A stretch of DNA of 14,292 bases, from NCBI GenBank assembly GCA_035280345.1, contig DATEGA010000101.1:1-14292 (forward strand), in the 5' to 3' direction. Below are positions 1 through 7,388 of the stretch, piece by piece. A model generated the notes under the pieces. That model was not told where the DNA came from, did not search any database, and saw only the letters and a list, made by a program, of their open reading frames with translations. Made by a program: the position numbers and the translations under genes. Numbering within the stretch: the first letter of the stretch is position 1; each line of letters starts with the position of its first letter. The DNA is from DASSJF01 sp035280345. GTDB lineage: Bacteria > Sysuimicrobiota > Sysuimicrobiia > Sysuimicrobiales > Segetimicrobiaceae.

Positions 1-18
1 CGCGGCGCGCCGGTTTTT
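1..18 (+). terminator. Possible 3' end of an upstream terminator (truncated by window edge)
   Basis: The window opens with a G+C-rich run ending in CCGG followed directly by five T residues (14-18), as at the 3' arm and U-tract of a rho-independent terminator. The 5' arm would lie outside the window, so pairing cannot be verified. It would close whatever gene precedes the riboflavin operon. Confidence 0.3.
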
Positions 19-115
19 GACGTGCGCTTCCCCGAGGGTCGGGTGCGTTTGTGTGTTGTCGCCATGTACGCGTGCTTCGGCTCGGCCGTCCTCGGCTCCC
101 CCGGCGGCCGCCCGG

Positions 116-145
116 TTGCTGGCGGCCCTCCGCGCATGCTATAGT
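116..145 (+). promoter_or_regulatory. Candidate sigma-70-type promoter of the riboflavin operon
   Basis: TATAGT at 140-145 matches the -10 consensus at five of six positions. A weak -35 candidate, TTGCTG, lies at 116-121 with an 18-nt spacer. Transcription would begin near 152, about 25 nt before the riboswitch P1 stem, which is the expected arrangement. The -35 match is poor, so the call rests mainly on the -10 box and its position. Confidence 0.5.
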
Positions 146-174
146 GTCTGCACAACTGAAGAGAACAGCCACGG

Positions 175-317
175 ACCTTCGGGGCAGGGTGAGCCGGGAT
201 CTCGCGCCGCGAGCGTGCCCGGCAATTCCCGATCGGCGGTACAGCCCGCGAGCCGGCTTCGGCCGGCATGATCTGGTGAAATTCCAGAGCCGACGGTACA
301 GTCCGGATGGAGAAGGT
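175..317 (+). ncRNA. FMN riboswitch (RFN element)
   Basis: This is the leader of the riboflavin operon and should bind flavin mononucleotide directly. The closing P1 helix is ACCTTC (175-180) with GAAGGT (312-317). Between the arms are the conserved RFN blocks in canonical order: GGGGCAGGGTG after P1, an AATTCCCGATCGGCGGT block, AGCCCGCGAGCC, then CTGGTGAAATTCCAG, GCCGACGGT and AGTCCGGATG just before the 3' arm. A variable helix (CCGGCTTCGGCCGG) lies between the two halves. A terminator-like hairpin follows at 350-390, so control is most likely by premature termination. Identification is by the conserved RFN consensus and by the riboflavin genes that follow at once. Confidence 0.95.
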
Positions 318-349
318 TGATTGGCCTGAACAGTACGGGTGTTGCTATG

Positions 350-390
350 CCCCGGGGTGGTGGTTCTGTCCTCCCGGGGTGTTTGTTTTT
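350..390 (+). terminator. Riboswitch-controlled attenuator upstream of ribD
   Basis: CCCCGGG (350-356) pairs with CCCGGGG (373-379), extended by a G-U pair (357/372), around a 14-nt loop. The tract TGTTTGTTTTT (380-390) follows, giving a rho-independent terminator shape. It begins 33 nt after the FMN riboswitch, the usual position of the expression platform. FMN-bound aptamer would allow this hairpin, whereas the unbound RNA would need a competing antiterminator that I could not delineate. Its position also rules out the in-frame ATG at 347 as the ribD start. Confidence 0.75.
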
Positions 391-427
391 GTCGGAGACC
401 GAACGCCGGGTCATCGATGAGGGATAC

Positions 428-1513
428 ATGCGGGCGGCGCTCGCGCTTGCGCGGCTCGGAACGGGCACGGCGAGCCCCAACCCCATGGTCGGCGCCGTCG
501 TGGTCGCAGACGGGCGCCTCGTCGGCCGCGGCTATCATCCGAAGCCCGGCGAGCCGCACGCCGAGATCTTCGCCCTGCGGGACGCCGGTGCGTCCGCGCG
601 CGGCGCCACGCTGTACACAACGCTGGAGCCGTGCGCACATACCGGCCGCACCGGCCCCTGCACGGAGGCGATCGTTGCCGCCGGCGTGCGCCGCGTCGTC
701 GCCGCGATGGTGGATCCCGATCCGCAGGTGTGCGGCGCCGGCCTTGCCCGGCTGCGCGAGGCCGGGGTCGAGACATCAGTCGGCGCCGGCGAAACCGAGG
801 CGCGTCGACTCAACGAAGCGTACATCAAACATCGCATGACCGGCCTGCCGTTCGTCACCGCGAAATGGGCGATGACGCTCGACGGGCATATCGCTACACG
901 TACCGGCGATTCGCGGTGGATCTCGAGCGAGGCGTCCCGCGCGCACGTCCACCGGGTCCGCGCGGTGTCTGATGCGGTGTTGGTCGGCGTGGGGACCGTG
1001 CTGCGGGACGACCCTGCGCTGACCGCGCGCACCGGCGAACCCCGGACGTCCGAAGGGCCGGCCCGGCCGCACCGGGTGGTGCTCGACAGCCGCCTGCGGA
1101 CGCCGCCGGACGCACGGGTCCTGGCGCGCGACGGGATCCCCGTGATCATCGCCACGACCCACGCGTCGCCGCCGGACGCCCGGCGGGCGTTCGTAGCGCG
1201 CGGCGTCGAGGTGCTCGTCTGCGACGGGACCGGCGATCGCGTCGACCTGGCGGCGTTGCTCCGGGAACTCGGCGCGCGCGGTGTGTTAAGCCTTCTCGTG
1301 GAAGGCGGCGCCGCCGTGCACGGGGCGTTTCGGGACGCGGGGCTTGTGGACAAGGTGCTGGCGTACGTCGCGCCGGTGCTGGTCGGCGGGGGACCTGCGC
1401 CGAGCGCGGGTGGCGGCGTCGCCGCGATGGCAGACGCCTGGCGGCTCGGACCCATCGAGGTGCACCGGTTCGGCGACGACGTTTTGATCGCAGCCTACAC
1501 CCGGCGGACGTAA
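428..1513 (+). CDS. ribD: Bifunctional riboflavin biosynthesis deaminase/reductase RibD
   Basis: This cytosolic enzyme carries out two consecutive steps of riboflavin synthesis: deamination of the pyrimidine product of GTP cyclohydrolase II, then NADPH-dependent reduction of its ribose side chain. The N-terminal deaminase shows SPNPMVGAVVV (16-26), the zinc-site HAE (44-46) and PCAHTGRTGPC (C69, C78). The reductase domain starts near residue 138 with TAKWAMTLDGHIAT and includes DSRWISSEASR and a late LVEGGAAVHGAF. I chose ATG 428 because GAGG (419-422) lies 5 nt upstream, it gives 361 aa (usual RibD about 360-370), and it is downstream of the attenuator. The frame is open upstream to 317; TTG 389 is a possible alternative that would add 13 residues. 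It is the first gene of an operon under the FMN riboswitch. Confidence 0.95.
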   Translation: MRAALALARLGTGTASPNPMVGAVVVADGRLVGRGYHPKPGEPHAEIFALRDAGASARGATLYTTLEPCAHTGRTGPCTEAIVAAGVRRVVAAMVDPDPQVCGAGLARLREAGVETSVGAGETEARRLNEAYIKHRMTGLPFVTAKWAMTLDGHIATRTGDSRWISSEASRAHVHRVRAVSDAVLVGVGTVLRDDPALTARTGEPRTSEGPARPHRVVLDSRLRTPPDARVLARDGIPVIIATTHASPPDARRAFVARGVEVLVCDGTGDRVDLAALLRELGARGVLSLLVEGGAAVHGAFRDAGLVDKVLAYVAPVLVGGGPAPSAGGGVAAMADAWRLGPIEVHRFGDDVLIAAYTRRT

Positions 1514-1523
1514 AGGGACCGCG

Positions 1524-2246
1524 GTGTTCACCGGGATCGTGGAGGGAATCGGGCGGGTGCGCGAGATGCGCCGCGACGGGCGGGCTGCGCGCCTCGTCAT
1601 CGAGACTGCCGGTGCGCTCGACGGTGAGGCCCTTCGCATCGGCGAGAGCGTTGCCGTGAACGGCGTCTGCCTCACCGTCGTCGCCTACGACGGCGGGGCG
1701 TTCACGGCAGATCTCTCCGAAGAGACGCTCGCGCGCACAACGCTGCGGCGCCTGGCCCAGGGCGCGGCTGTCAACCTCGAGCGGCCCGTGCCCGCGGCCG
1801 GCCGGCTCGGCGGCCACATCGTCCAGGGACATGTGGACGGGGTCGGCCGCGTGGTCGCGCTTCACCAGGAGTCCGAGGGGCGGCGGCTCGAGATCACGGT
1901 GCCGTCGGCGCTTGCGCGGTACGTCGTCGACAAGGGATCGGTCGCGGTGGACGGCGTCAGCCTCACGGTCGCGGGGGTGGCCGCGGGACGGCGTCCGGCC
2001 TCAGGGCGGTTCGGCGTGGCGCTCATCCCGCACACCTGCGAGGTGACGACGCTCGGCGAGCTCGAGCCCGGACACGAGGTCAACCTCGAAGTGGACATTC
2101 TGGCCAAGTACGTCGAGCAGTTGACGGCGGGGATTCGCTCCGGCACCGCGCCGAAGACGGGAAGATCCACCGGCGTGCGCCGGCGCCGCCCGACGAGGAG
2201 GCTCTCCGGCGGGCGGCGCCGGTCAAGAAAGGCGGTGAAGAAGTGA
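1524..2246 (+). CDS. ribE: Riboflavin synthase, alpha subunit
   Basis: Riboflavin synthase converts two molecules of 6,7-dimethyl-8-ribityllumazine to riboflavin plus the pyrimidine precursor, the last step of the pathway. The start is GTG 1524, giving the invariant N-terminus MFTGIVEGIGRV, with AAAGGGA (1512-1518) as ribosome site. Two homologous lumazine-binding barrels are visible: GESVAVNGVCLTVV with FTADLSEETL in the first, and GGHIVQGHVDGVGRV, GSVAVDGVSLTVAGV and LIPHTCEVTTLGEL in the second, ending in VNLEVDILAKYVEQL. At 240 aa it is some 20-40 residues longer than usual, and the excess is a very Arg/Lys-rich tail after about residue 200. That tail may be genuine or may reflect a frame disturbance (see findings). 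The stop overlaps the ribBA start. Also named ribC in some species. Confidence 0.94.
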   Translation: MFTGIVEGIGRVREMRRDGRAARLVIETAGALDGEALRIGESVAVNGVCLTVVAYDGGAFTADLSEETLARTTLRRLAQGAAVNLERPVPAAGRLGGHIVQGHVDGVGRVVALHQESEGRRLEITVPSALARYVVDKGSVAVDGVSLTVAGVAAGRRPASGRFGVALIPHTCEVTTLGELEPGHEVNLEVDILAKYVEQLTAGIRSGTAPKTGRSTGVRRRRPTRRLSGGRRRSRKAVKK

Positions 2247-3436
2247 TGGTAGAGGCGGCCATCGCGGCGATCCGCGACGGCGGATTTGCGATCGTCGTTG
2301 ACGACGAGGACCGCGAGAACGAGGGGGATCTCGTCCTAGCGGCGGAGTACGCCACCGCCGAAAAAGTGAACTTCATGCTAACCCACGCGCGTGGGCTGGT
2401 CACGGTGCCGCTGCCGGCGGAGCGCGTGGACGCACTGCGGCTGCCACTCATGGTGACGAACAACACGTCGCATCAGGGGACGGCGTTCACGATCTCCGTA
2501 GGCGCAAAGGACAAGATCTCTACCGGCATCTCCGCGGCCGATCGTGCCGTGACGATCCGCGCGCTTGTCGACCCCGCGACTCAGCCCGAGGATCTCTCGC
2601 GGCCGGGGCACGTCTTTCCGCTCCGGGCGACGCCGGGCGGTGTGCTGCGCCGCGCCGGACACACGGAGGCCGCGATCGATCTGATGATGCTGGCCGGGCT
2701 CCGGCCCGCGGGCGTGCTGTGTGAGATCATGAACGACGACGGGACGATGGCGAGGCTGCCGCAGCTGCGCGAGTTTGCGCAGCGTTACGGTATGCCGATC
2801 ATCTCGGTCCAAGATCTGATCCGCTACCGGATCGCGCGCGACCGCTTCGTCCGCCGCGAGGGCGAGACGCGGCTACCCACGACGTTCGGCGAGTTCACCG
2901 CGGTCGTCTACGAGAATACCCTCGACGGCGCCAGTCACCTCGCGCTGACGTACGGCGACCTGTCCGGTGACGACCCGGTGCTCGTGCGCATGCACTCGGA
3001 ATGCCTCACGGGGGAGGTCTTCGGGTCGCTGCGCTGCGACTGCGGCGAGCAGCTGCGTGCGGCGCTGGCCGCGATCACCCGGGCGGAGCGGGGTGCCCTC
3101 GTCTACATCCGCCAAGAAGGCCGGGGGATCGGCCTGACCAACAAGATCCGCGCCTACGCGCTGCAGGACCGGGGCCGCGACACCGTCGAGGCCAACGAGC
3201 TGCTCGGGTTTGCGCCGGATCCGCGCAACTACGGCGTCGGCGCGCAGATCCTCATCGACCTGGGGCTGCGGCGGATCCGGCTGTTGACCAACAACCCCGC
3301 CAAGCGCGTGGGGCTCGAAGGCTACGGCATCGAGGTTGTCGAGCGCGTACCGATCGAGGTGCCGCCGAATCCCGAAAACTACCGGTACCTCTCGACGAAG
3401 CGCCACAAGCTCGGACATCTGCTCTCCATCGAGTAG
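2246..3436 (+). CDS. ribBA: Bifunctional 3,4-dihydroxy-2-butanone 4-phosphate synthase / GTP cyclohydrolase II
   Basis: RibBA supplies both precursors of the pathway. Its N-terminal half makes dihydroxybutanone phosphate from ribulose 5-phosphate, and its C-terminal half opens GTP to the pyrimidine. The first domain has the acidic loop DDEDRENEGD (19-28), ISTGISAADRA, GGVLRRAGHTEAAIDL and CEIMNDDGTMAR. The second has HSECLTGEVFGSLRCDCGEQL, with zinc ligands C253, C264 and C266 in the usual 11/2 spacing, RQEGRGIGL, and the C-terminal RYLSTKRHKLGHLL. All signature residues I can check are intact. I take ATG 2246, which overlaps the ribE stop; GTG 2243 directly before it is equally possible. Length (396 aa) is normal for the fusion. 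Confidence 0.95.
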   Translation: MVEAAIAAIRDGGFAIVVDDEDRENEGDLVLAAEYATAEKVNFMLTHARGLVTVPLPAERVDALRLPLMVTNNTSHQGTAFTISVGAKDKISTGISAADRAVTIRALVDPATQPEDLSRPGHVFPLRATPGGVLRRAGHTEAAIDLMMLAGLRPAGVLCEIMNDDGTMARLPQLREFAQRYGMPIISVQDLIRYRIARDRFVRREGETRLPTTFGEFTAVVYENTLDGASHLALTYGDLSGDDPVLVRMHSECLTGEVFGSLRCDCGEQLRAALAAITRAERGALVYIRQEGRGIGLTNKIRAYALQDRGRDTVEANELLGFAPDPRNYGVGAQILIDLGLRRIRLLTNNPAKRVGLEGYGIEVVERVPIEVPPNPENYRYLSTKRHKLGHLLSIE

Positions 3437-3442
3437 CGCGGC

Positions 3443-3943
3443 GTGGCGGACCGGCGGGACGGCGGCGAGACCGGGACCGGCGGAGTCCCCGACGGGCGCG
3501 GTCTGCGCGTAGCAGTCGCGGTCGGCCGCTTCAACGAGCGTATCACCCGCCGGCTGCTGCAGGGCGCCCGCGACGGGCTGGTCCGCTGCGGCGTGGCGGA
3601 GGCGCAGATCGACGTGGAATGGACGCCCGGCGCCTGGGAACTGCCGCTCCTCGCGCAGAGCCTCGCCCGGACCAGACGCTACGACGCGATCGTCTGTCTC
3701 GGCTGCGTGGTCCGCGGAGAGACGACCCACGACCGGGTTATCGGGTTCGGCGTCGCGACCGGCCTCGCGCGCGTGGCGCTGGACGAGCGGATTCCGGTGA
3801 CGCTCGGCGTGCTTACGGTCCAGACGATGGCACAGGCCGAAGAGCGCAGCGGCGGCGCCCACGGCAACAAAGGCGAAGACGCGGCGCTGGCCGCCGTCGA
3901 GCTGGCGGCGCTGCTGTGCCGCGTGCGGGGAGGGCAGGCGTGA
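3443..3943 (+). CDS. ribH: 6,7-dimethyl-8-ribityllumazine synthase
   Basis: Lumazine synthase condenses the RibD-derived pyrimidine with the RibB product to give the substrate of riboflavin synthase, usually as pentamers or icosahedral capsids. Seen here: VAVGRFNERIT (25-35), WTPGAWELP (60-68), the phosphate- and substrate-binding loop VVRGETTHDR with catalytic His near 96, PVTLGVLTVQT, and AHGNKGEDAALAAVELA. The start is GTG 3443, six bases after the ribBA stop. It gives 166 aa with an N-terminal extension of about 20 residues before the first strand, slightly longer than most. No strong Shine-Dalgarno precedes it, so it may depend on translational coupling. It closes the four-gene biosynthetic set in Bacillus-like order. 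Confidence 0.94.
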   Translation: MADRRDGGETGTGGVPDGRGLRVAVAVGRFNERITRRLLQGARDGLVRCGVAEAQIDVEWTPGAWELPLLAQSLARTRRYDAIVCLGCVVRGETTHDRVIGFGVATGLARVALDERIPVTLGVLTVQTMAQAEERSGGAHGNKGEDAALAAVELAALLCRVRGGQA

Positions 3944-5544
3944 CCCAGGACGAGGTATTGTTCGAGAACGCCGTCGTGCACACGCAGGATCCCGAGACGC
4001 CGCGCGTCACGGCCGTCGTCGCGCGTGGCGAATGGGTCGCCGCGGTCGGAGACCGAGGCGATCTCCGCGACCGGTTCCCCCACGCGCGCCGCGTCGACCT
4101 CGGCGGCGCGGCGGTGTATCCTGCGTTTACGGACAGCCACATCCACCTCGCCGCGGTCGGCCTCGCGATGCGCAGCGTGGACCTGAGCGACGCCCGATCG
4201 TTGCGTGACGCCGTGGCCACGGTGGCTAGGGCCGCCCGGACCGCGCCTCCGGACGCCTGGCTCCGCGGTCGCGGTTGGGACAAGAACCTCTGGCCGGAGG
4301 GACGGTTTCCCGGGCGTGCCGATCTCGACCCGGTCACCGGCGGCCGGCCCGCGGTATTTCGCAGCAAGGACGGGCACGCCGCATGGGTCAACTCCGCGGC
4401 GCTCGAGCGCGCCGGCATCGGCGCGCCCACGCCGGATCCCGAAGGCGGCGTCATCGTCCGGGATCCGGCGACGGGCGCGCCCACCGGGTTGCTCACTGAG
4501 CGCGCGATCCACGCGGTGTCCGCGCTCGCGGAGACCGCGGCCCCCGAGCAACTCGAGCAGGCGATCCAGGACGCGACCCGCGCGGCGCACCGTGCGGGCA
4601 TCGGGGCCGTCCACGTCGTCGAGGGCGGCGACGTCCTCGGCGCGTTTCAGCGGCTCCGCGCGCACGGTGCGCTGGGCGTGCGCGTATGCATGGCGATTCC
4701 TGAAGACGGCCTCGACGCTGCGATCGGGGTGGGGCTGCGAACCGGTTTCGGCGATGCCTGGCTGCGGGTGGGCGGCGTGAAGATCTTCTCGGACGGCGCC
4801 CTCGGCCCGCAGACCGCGAGCATGCTCGAGCCGTACGAAGGGCAGCCGGAGAACCGGGGGGTCGTCGTGCGGACGCGGGAGCAACTGCGGGATCTCGCGG
4901 CGCGGGCGTCGGCGAGCGGCATCGCCGTGACCGTGCACGCGATCGGCGACCGCGCGAACCGGTGGGTGCTCGACGCGATCGCCGCGGCGCAGGCTGATTC
5001 GCGCAGGTACGGCTTGCGCCACCGCGTCGAGCACGCGCAGGTCCTGCATCCCGATGATCTGCCGCGCCTCGCGCACCTCGGCGTCACCGCGTCGATGCAG
5101 CCGATTCACTGCACGCAGGACCGCGACATCGTTGACCGGTATTGGGGCGCGCGCGGACGGTACGCGTACGCGTTCCGGTCGCTGCTGCGCGCGGGCACGC
5201 ATCTTGCGTTCGGGTCCGACGCGCCGGTGGAGACGCTGAACGTCCTGACCGGGATCTACGCCGCGGTCGCCCGGAAGCGCCGGTCGGAGCCGGATCGTCC
5301 GGCGTGGCGTCCCGAGGAGGCGCTCACCGCCCGCGAAGCGGTTCACGCCTACACCGAGGGCGCGGCGTACGCCGCCGGCGACGAGCACGAGAAGGGACGG
5401 CTGGCGCCGGGCTATGCCGCCGATTTCGTCGGGTTGTCGGAGGACCTGTTCGCGATCCCGCCGGAACGCATCCCCGAGGTGCGGGTGCGCCTTACCGCCG
5501 TCGGGGGGACGGTGCGCTACTCGGAGTCGTCGAGCTCGTCCTGA
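3940..5544 (+). CDS. YtcJ-like metal-dependent amidohydrolase (amidohydrolase family 3)
   Basis: A 534-aa member of the amidohydrolase superfamily, TIM-barrel metal hydrolases that cut C-N bonds; the substrate cannot be read from sequence. Superfamily motifs are in order: metal-binding HIH (67-69) in FTDSHIHLAAVG, a Lys near 281 in VKIFSDGALGPQTAS, HAIGDRAN (H333), HRVEHAQVLH (H361/H365), MQPIHCTQDRD, and FGSDAPVETLN with the metal-ligand Asp near 427. The C-terminus shows the small beta domain, including GRLAPGYAADFVGL. It starts at GTG 3940, overlapping the ribH stop as GTGA, so it is almost certainly translated from the riboflavin-operon mRNA and should share its FMN control. No signal peptide is seen. 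Its last 28 bases overlap the convergent gene on the other strand. Confidence 0.9.
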   Translation: MTQDEVLFENAVVHTQDPETPRVTAVVARGEWVAAVGDRGDLRDRFPHARRVDLGGAAVYPAFTDSHIHLAAVGLAMRSVDLSDARSLRDAVATVARAARTAPPDAWLRGRGWDKNLWPEGRFPGRADLDPVTGGRPAVFRSKDGHAAWVNSAALERAGIGAPTPDPEGGVIVRDPATGAPTGLLTERAIHAVSALAETAAPEQLEQAIQDATRAAHRAGIGAVHVVEGGDVLGAFQRLRAHGALGVRVCMAIPEDGLDAAIGVGLRTGFGDAWLRVGGVKIFSDGALGPQTASMLEPYEGQPENRGVVVRTREQLRDLAARASASGIAVTVHAIGDRANRWVLDAIAAAQADSRRYGLRHRVEHAQVLHPDDLPRLAHLGVTASMQPIHCTQDRDIVDRYWGARGRYAYAFRSLLRAGTHLAFGSDAPVETLNVLTGIYAAVARKRRSEPDRPAWRPEEALTAREAVHAYTEGAAYAAGDEHEKGRLAPGYAADFVGLSEDLFAIPPERIPEVRVRLTAVGGTVRYSESSSSS

Positions 5545-5795
5545 TCGGCGTCGGCGTCGGTCTCGGCCTCATCGTCGATCCAGATGTCCGGCCCGGGAAG
5601 GGTTGGGGCGGTCTCGTCGTCTTCGCTCTCGTTCTCGATGCGAATTTCCTCTTGCGAGCCGCACTCGGGGCACTCGTACACGAGCACTTCGCCGACGTCG
5701 TCGGCGGTGATCAGCTCCATTTCTTCCTGGCACTCCGGGCAGACGCGCGTCAGGGGAATCTCGCGGGTGTCATCGCGACGGGATCGATCGCTCAT
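5517..5795 (-). CDS. Small acidic zinc-ribbon protein, function unknown
   Basis: A 92-aa protein with one zinc-ribbon-like unit: CPEC near residues 19-22 and CPEC about 20 residues later (YECPECGSQEEI), followed by an acidic tail rich in Asp and Glu to the C-terminus. The paired CPxC knuckles would bind one zinc ion. ATG at 5795 is preceded by AAGGA with an 8-nt spacer. Its stop lies inside the 3' end of the convergent amidohydrolase gene (28-bp overlap), so the two transcripts are mutually antisense at their ends. It could be a small regulatory or scaffold protein, but I do not recognise a named family. Confidence 0.75.
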   Translation of the reverse strand: MSDRSRRDDTREIPLTRVCPECQEEMELITADDVGEVLVYECPECGSQEEIRIENESEDDETAPTLPGPDIWIDDEAETDADADQDELDDSE

Positions 5796-5862
5796 GACGC
5801 CGTCCTTTTTCAATGAGCCGGACGGACCTCCTCCTGCGGGACCAGCGCCGTACATAAACGTA

Positions 5863-5893
5863 CGGAGCCCGGCCGTTTCCCGGCCGGGCTCCG
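5863..5893 (-). terminator. Hairpin terminator downstream of the superoxide dismutase gene
   Basis: A 13-bp, very G+C-rich inverted repeat, CGGAGCCCGGCCG (5863-5875) with its complement at 5881-5893, has a 5-nt loop. On the minus strand it begins 18 bases after the sod stop and is followed by a short T-containing stretch (GTACGTTTATG), so termination is likely though the U-tract is weak. It also separates sod from the small zinc-ribbon gene on the same strand. Confidence 0.7.
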
Positions 5894-5911
5894 CGATATG
5901 ACACCGATGCG

Positions 5912-6520
5912 TCAGCGGTTGAGGATGCCGAAGTGGTCCGCGCGCTTCGTGATGACGTCCCAGTCGAGATTCTTGAAGAACGTGTCGATGTACGACCCTT
6001 TCCCGGTGCCGTAGTCGATGAAGTACGCGTGTTCGAAGCAGTCGAGCGCGACGAGCGGCGTGGCGTTCCAGATCGGGTACGAGTTCTGCTCGTCGCCGAT
6101 GTAGTTGAGGCACGTGCCGGAGTCCCAGTCGTACGCGAACCAGACCCAGCCACGGGCGGCAGTGCCCGTCGCCTTCATGTCGGCCTGCCAGCTCTCGAAG
6201 GACCCGTAGGCCTTCTCGAGGAGCTGAAGCAGCTTGCCCGACGGCTTGCCGCCCTTGCCGCCGAGATGGTCGAAATACAGTTCGTGGTTCTTGACGCCGC
6301 CGATGGCGCGCGTCAGTTCGACTTTGAGTTCGCGGAGCTCGGAGTAGGTGGGGTTCGCTTTGGAGAGGTCGACCTGGCCGCTGCCGAGCCGGTCGAGGAT
6401 CTCGTTGGCTTTGCCGACATAGCCCTGGTAGAGTTTGTAGTGCTCTTCCATCGTCTTCTTGCTGATGCCGGTGAGTTCCACGTCAAACGACCGAAACTTC
6501 CTGGCCTCGTACTTGGCCAT
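5912..6520 (-). CDS. Fe/Mn-family superoxide dismutase, divergent clade
   Basis: Superoxide dismutase converts superoxide to oxygen and hydrogen peroxide at a mononuclear Fe or Mn site. The 202-aa product has all four metal ligands in family positions: H27 (MEEHYKLYQGYV), H79 (VKNHELYFDH), and D160 and H164 (VALDCFEHAYFIDYG). G75 and Q145 sit where MnSODs carry Gly and Gln, whereas FeSODs have Gln at the first site, so manganese or cambialistic use is more likely. Oddities: the near-invariant DxWEH tryptophan is Phe162, the usual FW after the second His is YF, and the helix after H27 looks one residue short. ATG 6520 has AGGAGGGA 7 nt upstream, a strong ribosome site. No signal peptide, so it should be cytosolic. 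Confidence 0.92.
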   Translation of the reverse strand: MAKYEARKFRSFDVELTGISKKTMEEHYKLYQGYVGKANEILDRLGSGQVDLSKANPTYSELRELKVELTRAIGGVKNHELYFDHLGGKGGKPSGKLLQLLEKAYGSFESWQADMKATGTAARGWVWFAYDWDSGTCLNYIGDEQNSYPIWNATPLVALDCFEHAYFIDYGTGKGSYIDTFFKNLDWDVITKRADHFGILNR

Positions 6521-6680
6521 TCACTGTCCCTCCTCTCGGGATGCCTGGCAAACCCGGGCCGCAGAGAGCCGGCTCGGGGTACTGGCGGAAGCCCACGACG
6601 AGGCGCGCCGTGGGCAGAGTGCGAAGCAGACGCGCTCATTATAGGACCACGTTCACGCGGCGGGCAACCCCAAACATTAC

Positions 6681-6720
6681 GACGGAGAGGAGGCTCGCGT
6701 GACTTAGCCTCCTCCCCGTC
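6681..6720 (-). terminator. Hairpin between doxX and sod, likely terminator
   Basis: A 15-bp inverted repeat (6681-6695 with 6706-6720) has one mismatch and a 10-nt loop. It lies about 56 bases beyond the doxX stop on the minus strand, where it probably ends the doxX transcript. The 3' flank on that strand (GTAATGTTTGG) has only a weak T run, and the other strand has TTT, so it might act both ways. Confidence 0.55.
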
Positions 6721-6776
6721 TTTGCGCCCACGCTTAGACCCGGCGCGAGATTGTCAGCCGGTCCGCCGGCGGCCTG

Positions 6777-7295
6777 TTAGGCCGCGGACTTGAGTGACGC
6801 ACCCGCCGCCACCCGGCGTCGGGCCGCCGCGCCGGCGACGCCGACCACGAAGCCGATCGCCGCGAGCACCGCGATCGTGGCCGCCACCGACGGGGGTAAG
6901 GCCGTGCCGAGTCGCGCATCGACCGCGTAGCTGGCCGGACCGGTGATTCCCACGGCGACCGCCGCGGTCAACATTGCCAGCGGATGCTCGTACCCGCCGT
7001 CCTGCGCCCAGAACTTCGGCCAGTGGAAGGCCGCGATCGCCGTCAGCATGGCCGCGGCGATCAGAATCGACCCGAGCGGGCTCAGGAAGCCGAGCAGTAA
7101 GAGGCCACCGCCGAGCGATTCCGAGGCGCTGCCGGTGAACGTCCAAACCTTCGCCGGCGAGAAACCGCGCGAGCCAACGAACCCTGACGCCTGATGCAGT
7201 CCGGGGCCGCCGAACCAGCCGAACAACTTCTGCGTGCCGTGCCCGATCATGATCAACCCGAATACCACTCGGATGATCAGCAGGCCAAGATCCAT
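6777..7295 (-). CDS. DoxX family membrane protein
   Basis: A 172-aa integral membrane protein of the DoxX/CatD family. It carries the family signature GHGTQKLFGWFGG at 18-30 and about four hydrophobic helices (near 4-20, 61-90, 104-119 and 133-158), with HWPKFWAQDGGYEHP between the second and third regions. Known relatives include Bacillus CatD, thought to act with a thiol/quinone stress response, and subunits of archaeal thiosulfate:quinone oxidoreductase; the reaction here is unknown. GAGGGA precedes ATG 7295 by about 6 nt. It is transcribed divergently from an HxlR-family regulator, and both promoters fall in a region with two operator-like repeats. Its expression is therefore probably controlled by that regulator. 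Confidence 0.88.
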   Translation of the reverse strand: MDLGLLIIRVVFGLIMIGHGTQKLFGWFGGPGLHQASGFVGSRGFSPAKVWTFTGSASESLGGGLLLLGFLSPLGSILIAAAMLTAIAAFHWPKFWAQDGGYEHPLAMLTAAVAVGITGPASYAVDARLGTALPPSVAATIAVLAAIGFVVGVAGAAARRRVAAGASLKSAA

Positions 7296-7388
7296 GACGA
7301 GTCCCTCGCTTTCTTGTCTTCTATGAGGTATGTTCCACGCGGCCCTTCGGACCCGCGGCGCCGCGCGGCCGCTACTACTATGTATGTT

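Noticed and set aside
347..427. ATG 347 or TTG 317 as ribD start
   Set aside because: Both lie within or before the attenuator hairpin, and TTG 317 overlaps the riboswitch P1 arm.
3001..3939. Long open frame running through the ribBA and ribH region ahead of the amidohydrolase
   Set aside because: The extension is an Arg/Ala/Gly-rich shadow of ribBA and ribH; amidohydrolase homology begins at GTG 3940.
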